64,000 bases of DNA, taken from the NCBI GenBank assembly GCA_942492115.1, contig CALODL010000013.1:62001-126000 (forward strand), read 5' to 3'. This stretch comes from CALODL01 sp942492115. GTDB lineage: Bacteria > Planctomycetota > Phycisphaerae > UBA1845 > CAIVHJ01. The notes beneath the pieces are model-generated. The model worked only from the letters and a program-made list of their open reading frames with translations. It had not been told where the DNA came from and did not search any database. Positions 8,629 through 15,290 of the stretch are shown piece after piece; the first letter of the stretch is position 1, and every line of letters begins with the position of its first letter. The position numbers and the translations under genes are program-made.

Positions 8629-10116
8629 TTACTTCTCGAACATCTGTCCTACCGGAATCACGCGCACGGCTGTCGGCTTGACTGGCAGGACCTCAATGAT
8701 CTTGTCTTCAATGGCTATCTCAGGGTCGGGCGGCGTATTGTATGTCATCGGACTTGGCGCCTCCGATTTCAGTGCCTCCACGAACCCTGCCGCATCGGCG
8801 GCGACGACGACGGCCTCATAATTGTCCGTCGAAATGTACTTGCGCACGACGCGATTGACGTCTTCGACCGTCACCTGTCGGAGGCGACGCTCGATCTCTT
8901 CAATGTAGTTGCTCATGCCGTAGTATTCGCTGTCCATTGCAAAGCCCAACCGGCGGCTGTGGGTCTGGGCCCACAGTTTCGAGTAGTTGATGAGGAAATC
9001 TCGCGTCAAAGCGACCTCGTCGGCGGTCATTCCCTTCTCGACCAATCGGTTGACCTCGAACAATGCATTGCGCAAGGCGAAGTGCGCCGTGTTGGGCACC
9101 ACCGGCCGGAGCCAGACTGAGAAATACTGCTGGCGACGTGGATGACCCGGCAGCGGGTTGGACGTGAACGGTGGGTTGTGCCAGTACTCGATATACGAAT
9201 AGTCACCGTAGTTCAATCCGCGTTTGCCGCGTAGCTGAGACATCAGCCGGCCGTGGAACGTACGGTGCTCTCCAAGAAAGCTGTTTGCGACCATCAATGG
9301 ATAGTAATCGGGATGAGTGCGGTTGATCGCCAACGGATAGGCCAGGTGAATGCCCACCGAGCCTGATTGCTTTTCAATGACCGTGAAGCGACGACCAGTG
9401 ACCGCCGGCGGCGCTGGCAGTGGAACACGGGACGCCCCCACTGCAGGTAAGGCGTCCAGGCGATTCTTCAGTGCATCGACATACTCGGCAGGGTAACCAC
9501 CGGCTACACCGACCATCAGCCGATCGCGGGTGTAGTGTGTCTTGTGAAACTGCTTGACATCGTCGATGGTGATTGCGTCGAGCCCAGCCAGCGTTCCTGC
9601 CGGGGCGTGACCGTAGGGATGACCGTGGTACACGACCTGCTGAATCGCCTCCAGACCCAGTAACTCGTCGTTGGTCGCGCGCAATGTCTCGGTCAGATAC
9701 GCGCGCAGCTGCTCCTTGTTTCGTTTGAAGTCTTCCTCGCCGAAACCGGGTGTCAGCACGGCATCGAGCAACAGCGTGTGGTAGTGCCGCAAGTTGTCGC
9801 GGTGCACAACCCCACCGACCACCGCGACCTCGCGATCGGCCGAGACATTGATCTCGGCCGCCAATGGGTGCAGCATGTCGATGATACGATCGTAGGTCAC
9901 ATGGGCCGTGCCGGCCTGACCGATCATGAGCGCGGTCAGTGACGCCAACCCCTCCTTGCCGGCAGGGTCGTACATCGATCCGGCTTCGAACATCAACCGT
10001 ACGGCCACGAGGGGGGAACTCGAGGGTGTGGCGACGACCCGGAGCGCCGTCGATGCCTGCGCGTCAGCCTGAGGAGCTGCGAGTGCTGCAACAGAAAGCA
10101 TTATTGTATTGAACAT
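8629..10116 (-). CDS. M16-family peptidase-like protein, inactive partner subunit
   Basis: The 495-residue protein has the M16 (insulinase/pitrilysin) two-domain layout, including a C-terminal RGKRGLNY-type segment typical of the second half. The HxxEH zinc motif is absent: the corresponding place reads GKEGLASLTALM. That is the pattern of the non-catalytic subunit which pairs with an active M16 protein, here encoded immediately upstream. I start it at 10116 (MFNTIMLSVAALAAPQADA), a signal peptide preceded by AGGTG; the frame is open to 10179 but that would overlap the upstream gene. Expected in the periplasm as half of a heterodimer. Confidence 0.85.
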   Translation of the reverse strand: MFNTIMLSVAALAAPQADAQASTALRVVATPSSSPLVAVRLMFEAGSMYDPAGKEGLASLTALMIGQAGTAHVTYDRIIDMLHPLAAEINVSADREVAVVGGVVHRDNLRHYHTLLLDAVLTPGFGEEDFKRNKEQLRAYLTETLRATNDELLGLEAIQQVVYHGHPYGHAPAGTLAGLDAITIDDVKQFHKTHYTRDRLMVGVAGGYPAEYVDALKNRLDALPAVGASRVPLPAPPAVTGRRFTVIEKQSGSVGIHLAYPLAINRTHPDYYPLMVANSFLGEHRTFHGRLMSQLRGKRGLNYGDYSYIEYWHNPPFTSNPLPGHPRRQQYFSVWLRPVVPNTAHFALRNALFEVNRLVEKGMTADEVALTRDFLINYSKLWAQTHSRRLGFAMDSEYYGMSNYIEEIERRLRQVTVEDVNRVVRKYISTDNYEAVVVAADAAGFVEALKSEAPSPMTYNTPPDPEIAIEDKIIEVLPVKPTAVRVIPVGQMFEK

Positions 10117-10175
10117 GTGATCTGCACCTGTGTATGGAATGGCGTAGCCACTGTGATGCGGCGTCTGCCTAACCT

Positions 10176-11501
10176 TCAATTCGACAACTGTACTGTCGTA
10201 CGACCGTCTTCCCTAAAAATCTTGCGTGCCACCCTTTGAATGTCCGCAGGGGTGACACGTTCATATTGCTCGAACATGCGGTTGATCGTCTGGGGTTCAC
10301 CAGTCAGCACGAGGTATCGCGACAGGGCAAACGCGGCGGCACCGGGACTCGTCAGACCGCTCGCAAAGTTGTAGTACAAGTAAGACTTGATGCCCTGCAG
10401 ACGCTGTACGTCAACAGGTTGGTCACGCAGCCCGGCGAGATGAGCGGCTATTTCGTCACGCACGGGTCCGACCTTGTCCGCCGACTTGATACGCGTGAAC
10501 ACGGTAAAGAGGTACGGGTCACGATGCAGCGAGTAGCCCCCGGAAATCGTGTCGACCCACTGCTTGTCGACCACCAGCTTGCGATACAGCGGCGCCGACT
10601 CGCCAAACAACATCTCGCCGATCATGACCATGGCCGCGCTGTCAACACTCGTCACGTCGAACGCTGGCACGCGGTAACCCATCATGATGTGCGGACGGAC
10701 CGGCCCAGGCCACGTGAGTTGATCCTCCTGTGGGCCCGTCGGCGGTGGCTCGACCGGAATCGACGGTGCCTGGTAGCCTGGAGACCAGTCGCCATAGTAC
10801 TTGCCTGCAAGCTTGAAGACGGCATCCGGCTGGGCGTCGCCGACGACCAGCACAATGCAGTTTTCGGGCCTGTAAAAGCGTTTGAAGAACGACAGACTGT
10901 AATCGTAATAGTCGGGCATGGCCTTGATGTCGGCGAGGAAGCCCATCGTCGTGTGCTTGTAAGTGTGCCGAGAAAAGGCCAGGTCGCGCATTCGCTCGCG
11001 CATGGGCATGCTCGGATTCGATGCATTCTTGTTGTATTCGCCGAGAACGGCGAGCGCCTCACGCCGAAACACTTCCTCTGAATACTGCAAGTGCTGAAAA
11101 CGGTCCGACTCGATATCGATCATGGTTTCGAGCGCGGCCGACGGCCCGATGATGTAATAGTGCGTGCGATCGTCCGAAGTGAACGCGTTGGAGTCCGCAC
11201 CCATGCGTTTGAGCACGTCGTTGTACGCCTTCTCGGAATACTTGGGCGTGCCACGGAACATCATGTGCTCGAAGAAATGCGCGAAACCACTGTGGCCGGC
11301 CTCGATTTCATCGCGGCTGCCCGTGCGCACAACCGTGTTGAACGACACGACACCCGGGCTGTCGAAGGGTACGACCATGACCTTGAGGCCATTGCCGAGC
11401 ATGTGCTCATGGACCTTGAAGGGGAATGCGGGGCCTGCGGCCTCCGCGCCGGCCGAACCGATCAGTAAAGCTCCGGCGAACAGACAAGCGGTGCGTCTCA
11501 C
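10176..11501 (-). CDS. M16-family zinc metallopeptidase, active subunit
   Basis: The zinc motif HFFEH is at residues 75-79 (H75, E78, H79) and a conserved downstream region with LGEYNKN supplies the expected distal glutamate, so this 441-residue protein should be a functional M16 peptidase. The start is placed at the GTG at 11501 because GGAGAG lies just upstream and the product then opens with a signal peptide (MRRTACLFAGALLIGSAGAEA). The open frame extends ten codons further but without a ribosome site. It sits 30 bases after the AbgT-type transporter gene and just before the inactive M16 partner. It probably degrades peptides in the periplasm. Confidence 0.9.
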   Translation of the reverse strand: MRRTACLFAGALLIGSAGAEAAGPAFPFKVHEHMLGNGLKVMVVPFDSPGVVSFNTVVRTGSRDEIEAGHSGFAHFFEHMMFRGTPKYSEKAYNDVLKRMGADSNAFTSDDRTHYYIIGPSAALETMIDIESDRFQHLQYSEEVFRREALAVLGEYNKNASNPSMPMRERMRDLAFSRHTYKHTTMGFLADIKAMPDYYDYSLSFFKRFYRPENCIVLVVGDAQPDAVFKLAGKYYGDWSPGYQAPSIPVEPPPTGPQEDQLTWPGPVRPHIMMGYRVPAFDVTSVDSAAMVMIGEMLFGESAPLYRKLVVDKQWVDTISGGYSLHRDPYLFTVFTRIKSADKVGPVRDEIAAHLAGLRDQPVDVQRLQGIKSYLYYNFASGLTSPGAAAFALSRYLVLTGEPQTINRMFEQYERVTPADIQRVARKIFREDGRTTVQLSN

Positions 11502-11531
11502 GATTCTCTCCAATTCATCAGCGGGCCGCAA

Positions 11532-13364
11532 TCAGCCGCCCACCATGGTGTAGGTGTAGGTCGCCTGCAGACCCAGCGGAATTCCGATGGCCCAGTAAAT
11601 CAACAAAAATGCCGTCCATGAAATGAACAACGCGATCGAGTATGGCAGCATCAATGCCGTGACCGTGCCGATACCGGTCCCTTTGACGTAACGCTGACAG
11701 AACACGACGACCAGTGGGAAGTACGGCATGAGCGGGGTGATGATATTGGTCGTGGAATCGCCGACCCGATAAGCGGCTTGAATCAGCTCAGCTGAGATTC
11801 CAAGCTGCATGAGCATCGGTACGAAAATCGGACTCAGCAATGCCCACTTCGCTGAAGCCGATCCAACCAACAGGTTGACGCATGCGCTGAGGATGATGAT
11901 TCCAACGATGGTCAACTGCGCGGCCAGCCCCATGTCCTTGAGGAAATTCGCACCCTTCACCGCCAGCAGCACACCGATATTCGAGCCCTTGAATGTCCCG
12001 ATGAACTGCGCAGCGAAGAAGGCCATGACCAGATAGTAGCTCATCGTACCCATCGCATTGCTCATGCCCTTGATGATGTCGCGATGGTTCTTCGCAGTGC
12101 CCGACACGTAGCCATGAACAATGCCCGGCAAAAGGAACAACAGAAAGATCAACGGTACGATCGACTCCATGATCGGCGCGTGGAAATCGGTGATCTTTCG
12201 ACTCGACTCCGTGTAGTGGGCCGACTCGGGATTCGTGACCCGCTCCACACCCCAGATGGGCTTGGCCAGCGTGCTGATCGCACCCGACTGCACCAGGCTG
12301 CCATCCTCGACGACCACCGCCTCGGCGGTCGTGGTCACCGAGGTCGCCCCTGCGGCAAGAACCGCCTCTTTCGAGGTCTTGAACTTGATCTCGCCGGCGC
12401 CGATCTCCGTCTGGGCCGGGATGAAAATATCTGCTTCCGCCGCAGTCTGACGACTGAACGTGACCTGAGTCTCGATGTGGGCCGGATGGCGCATCGCGGA
12501 ATCTTGCGGCCACAGCCACAGGCCCAGTCCGACGAGCCCGAGAACGGCCGTCGCGAGGCCCCAACCGAGCCCGCGCTTCTCAGCGGGCGAGAGATCCTTC
12601 ATCTCCGGCATATCACTCGGATCGCCATCGATCGCTGTCGCCTTCAGACGTGGCTCGATGATCTTGTCGGTCAGGAACCAACCCACGAGGATGACCACGA
12701 TGCTGGACAAACCAGTGAAGTAGATGTTGCACAAAGGATTGACATTGAGCGCCGGATCCAGAATCCGACCGCCCTCCTGAGTCAGGCCCTGCAGCAGAGG
12801 ATCGATGCCCGATGGAATGAAGTTGGCCGAGAATCCCCCCGAGACGCCAGCGAAAGCCGCCCCGATACCCGCAAGTGGATGTCGCCCCGCCGCGTAGAAA
12901 ATGACCCCGCCCAATGGGATGACCAACACATAGCCAGCGTCCGCAGCGGTGTGACTGACGATGGCCACGAGGATCAACATCGGGGTCAGGAGGCTCATTG
13001 GCGTCCAGTTGAGCAGATACTTGAGCCCCGCGTTCACGAAGCCGGTGTGTTCTGCAACACCCACGCCCAGAAGTGCAACCAGCACAACGCCAAGCGGCGC
13101 GAACCCCGTGAATTCCTTGACCATGTGTGCGAGAAACCCTGCGAGCGACTGACCACTCAACTGGTTGACCACCTGAATCGGCTCGGCGGACTTGGGATTG
13201 ACCTCGGTGAACTGAATGTCCGCCAGAAAATAGGAGGCACCCCAGGTCAGAAACAACAGGATGAGGAAGAGCAGCGCGGGATCCGGCAATTTGTTCCCGA
13301 TCACCTCGATGGCATTGAGCCCTTTGTTGATCCATGTCACGCGCTCGGTTGGCTGATTCGCCAC
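11532..13364 (-). CDS. AbgT-family transporter
   Basis: The 610-residue inner-membrane protein has many hydrophobic helices and the AbgT signature regions (LPDPALLF near the N terminus, SHTAADAGYVLVIPL, GDSTTNIITPLMPYFP near the C terminus). AbgT proteins move p-aminobenzoyl-glutamate or related dipeptide-like compounds or sulfonamides, usually coupled to ion gradients. It is longer than the usual roughly 500 residues because of an insertion of over 100 polar residues in the middle (roughly residues 300-410), which probably forms a soluble domain. The start is the GTG at 13364, preceded by AAGGAGA six bases away. It heads an operon with two M16 peptidases, hinting at uptake or export of peptide breakdown products. 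Confidence 0.87.
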   Translation of the reverse strand: MANQPTERVTWINKGLNAIEVIGNKLPDPALLFLILLFLTWGASYFLADIQFTEVNPKSAEPIQVVNQLSGQSLAGFLAHMVKEFTGFAPLGVVLVALLGVGVAEHTGFVNAGLKYLLNWTPMSLLTPMLILVAIVSHTAADAGYVLVIPLGGVIFYAAGRHPLAGIGAAFAGVSGGFSANFIPSGIDPLLQGLTQEGGRILDPALNVNPLCNIYFTGLSSIVVILVGWFLTDKIIEPRLKATAIDGDPSDMPEMKDLSPAEKRGLGWGLATAVLGLVGLGLWLWPQDSAMRHPAHIETQVTFSRQTAAEADIFIPAQTEIGAGEIKFKTSKEAVLAAGATSVTTTAEAVVVEDGSLVQSGAISTLAKPIWGVERVTNPESAHYTESSRKITDFHAPIMESIVPLIFLLFLLPGIVHGYVSGTAKNHRDIIKGMSNAMGTMSYYLVMAFFAAQFIGTFKGSNIGVLLAVKGANFLKDMGLAAQLTIVGIIILSACVNLLVGSASAKWALLSPIFVPMLMQLGISAELIQAAYRVGDSTTNIITPLMPYFPLVVVFCQRYVKGTGIGTVTALMLPYSIALFISWTAFLLIYWAIGIPLGLQATYTYTMVGG

Positions 13365-13502
13365 GTGTGGTCTCCTTGGCAGTGGCCCGCGAGCGCGACA
13401 GCTCGAGCCGTCGAGGCGCCAGGACCCGGTCCCTGAGAGGATACGAAGCGAATTAGTGTACCGTGTGACCCGGGTCGTGCAAAACAACCGCGTGCGCACG
13501 AA

Positions 13503-13536
13503 ACAGGGCCGTGTCCTGTGCAGGACACGGCCCTGT
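13503..13536 (-). terminator. Perfect 16-bp hairpin downstream of the Cys-rich repeat gene
   Basis: The left arm 13503-13518 and right arm 13521-13536 are perfectly complementary over 16 bp with a two-base centre (effectively a four-base loop). It begins 27 bases after the stop at 13563. On the minus strand it is followed by TTTCGTG, so it is probably an intrinsic terminator with a short T-tract. Confidence 0.6.
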
Positions 13537-13562
13537 GTGCAATCAGAGTTCGGGAGCGCAGC

Positions 13563-14564
13563 TTACGAGGCGGCAGCAGCCGTCTCGACGATCAAGCGGA
13601 TGCGATCCTGGACGCTGGCCAGGCGGGCAGCCGCTTTCTCGCAGCAACCCGATTTGCCTTCGGCGGCGGCAGCGGCTTGAGCGGCAGCGGCCTTAGGGCA
13701 CTTTGGAGCAGCGTCGGTGCTGGCAGTCGTGGTCGTGGACTTCGAGCAGGGTGCCTTGGCGTCGGCCGAGGCAGCAGTGGTCTTTGAGCCAGAGCAGGGT
13801 TTCTTCGCATCGGCAGAAGCGGTCTTGCTCTTGGAGGCGCAGCAAGGCTTCTTGGCGTCGGCCGAAGCCGCAGTGGTCTTGTTCTTGGAGGCACAACATG
13901 GCTTCTTGGCATCGTCGGCTGAAGCGGTCTTGCTCTTGGAGGCACAACAGGGCTTCTTGGCGTCCGCAGAAGCCTTCGCAGCCTTGGAGCACGACGGCTT
14001 GGTCGTCGCCTGAACTGCGGAGATTTCGCTGCGACCGTCAGAATTGCGCAATGCGTCCGCGATCATCTTGGCGGCACGATCAGCCTGTTCGCGGCTGTCG
14101 AAGTTCATCCCGGCCAGACGATAGGTCATCTTCGCGCCACTGTCCTTGGCCATCTTCTTGGCCGTCATCGGGCAGCCATAGCATTCCTTGCCAACCGCGA
14201 AGCGTACTTCGGTCATCGACTTGGCTTCCGACTCGAGCAGGTCGGCGAGGGCCAGTGTGGCTTCGGTTTCGGAATCAAAAGCCTTGTCGGCCACGACGAA
14301 CTGCATCTTGCCATCGGCACTGCTGGCCTTGGCCCTGGCAGCATCGGGACAGCATGTGGTGTAGTCGCCCACCTTATAGGTCATCGTCGGCATGTCCTTC
14401 ATGACCGCGTCGACCTTCTTGGCGAGAGTGGCCTTACAACAGGATGAACCGGCAGTCGCGACGGTCTTCGTCGTCGAGATCTTCTTGTCCTTATCGCACG
14501 CCGAGGCGGCTGCGGCACAGACCAGGGCGGCGGCGGCCGCTACGAGCAATGAGCGATTCAACAT
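13563..14564 (-). CDS. Exported Cys/Lys/Ala-rich repeat protein, putative metal-binding
   Basis: The start at 14564 is supported by AAGGAG nine bases upstream and by an export signal (MLNRSLLVAAAAALVC) that could end at a lipid-modified Cys23. The 333-residue product has two tandem related domains of about 60-70 residues, one with TTCCPDAA and one with ECYGCPMTA, each followed by a similar alpha/beta segment (AFDSETEA, NFDSREQA). The last third is low complexity, about five copies of a unit like ADAKKPCCASKSKTAS. The paired cysteines suggest soft-metal binding or disulfide cross-linking; this is inference. Transcription probably ends at the hairpin at 13503-13536. Confidence 0.7.
   Translation of the reverse strand: MLNRSLLVAAAAALVCAAAASACDKDKKISTTKTVATAGSSCCKATLAKKVDAVMKDMPTMTYKVGDYTTCCPDAARAKASSADGKMQFVVADKAFDSETEATLALADLLESEAKSMTEVRFAVGKECYGCPMTAKKMAKDSGAKMTYRLAGMNFDSREQADRAAKMIADALRNSDGRSEISAVQATTKPSCSKAAKASADAKKPCCASKSKTASADDAKKPCCASKNKTTAASADAKKPCCASKSKTASADAKKPCSGSKTTAASADAKAPCSKSTTTTASTDAAPKCPKAAAAQAAAAAEGKSGCCEKAAARLASVQDRIRLIVETAAAAS
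13693..13992 (-). repeat. Coding tandem repeats (about 15-18 residues, KKPCCASK type)
   Basis: Within the Cys-rich gene, imperfect direct repeats encode successive KKPCCASKSK-like blocks separated by TASADA-like linkers. Later units lose the CC pair (KKPCSGSK, KAPCSKS). Such repeats can expand or contract by slippage. Confidence 0.7.
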
Positions 14565-14753
14565 GGTCGGAAACTCCTTCTGAAGAAATACTGAAAAATG
14601 TCTCGAGGATAGCTGCCGCTGCGCGGCCCCCTCCACTCCATCGTTCTAATGGACTTATGACGCGTTTCTCTTGCGGCTACTGTCAAACAATGCGCCCATA
14701 AGACATCTGATGATAGTTGATGGGCCCGGCTTCCTGCAAACCGACTGTCCGGT

Positions 14754-15221
14754 TCACCACCTCAGCTCCAGGAACTTGGCCCCGGACAGGGGGTTATGTG
14801 CGTAGGGCTCGATCTCGACGAACCCGAGAGAGCGATATAGGGCCGTCGCTGCCTCCATGCCCTCGAGGGTGTCGAGTCGAATGGCCCGATAGCCCGTGTC
14901 ACGGGCCGCAACAATGATTCGACAGGCCAGGGCCCGCCCCAGGCCGCGCCCCCGCCAGCGCGGCTCGACGAAGAGGCGCTTCATCTCACAGATGTCCCCA
15001 TCCAGGGGTCGCAAGGCACAGCAACCCACGCCCTCGTCGGCGGTAGCAGCCAGCAGCAGTTGACCTGCCGGTGACGCATAATCAGCCGGCAAGCTGGCCA
15101 CCTCGTGATCGAAGCCCTGAAAAGAAAGATCGATCCCGATGTCCGCAGCATAGGCCTTGAACAATTCCCGGGCCATCTCGAGATGTCGGGACGTGGAAAC
15201 TGGAGCGATCTCAGGAATCAT
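14754..15221 (-). CDS. GNAT-family N-acetyltransferase
   Basis: The 155-residue protein has the full GNAT fold length. The acetyl-CoA-binding motif A is clear: CEMKRLFVEPRWRGRGLGRAL contains the RxxGxG/A phosphate loop. The C-terminal ATALYRSLGFVEI and the final AKFLEL strand are typical. It is cytoplasmic and the substrate cannot be predicted. It stands alone, between the terminator of the five-heme gene and the upstream region of the Cys-rich gene. Confidence 0.88.
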   Translation of the reverse strand: MIPEIAPVSTSRHLEMARELFKAYAADIGIDLSFQGFDHEVASLPADYASPAGQLLLAATADEGVGCCALRPLDGDICEMKRLFVEPRWRGRGLGRALACRIIVAARDTGYRAIRLDTLEGMEAATALYRSLGFVEIEPYAHNPLSGAKFLELRW

Positions 15222-15239
15222 GGACGCCTGACTGCGTGC

Positions 15240-15274
15240 AAGAAAGAGGGCCGCCCGTAGCGCGAGCGGCCCTC
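15240..15274 (-). terminator. Rho-independent terminator of the five-heme gene
   Basis: GAGGGCCGC (15246-15254) pairs perfectly with GCGGCCCTC (15266-15274) around an 11-base loop. On the minus strand the stem is followed by TTTCTT. It lies 17 bases beyond the stop codon at 15291. Confidence 0.78.
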
Positions 15275-15290
15275 CTGGAACAAGCGGAAT

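Noticed and set aside
12084..13436. Plus-strand frame of 450 codons opposite the AbgT transporter gene
   Set aside because: The minus-strand frame encodes obvious transmembrane helices and family motifs; this one is Arg/His-rich with no features.
14654..14686. Sigma70 promoter for the Cys-rich repeat gene (perfect TTGACA on the minus strand at 14686-14681)
   Set aside because: The only -10-like hexamer (CATAAG) lies at a 21-base spacing, too long to support the call.
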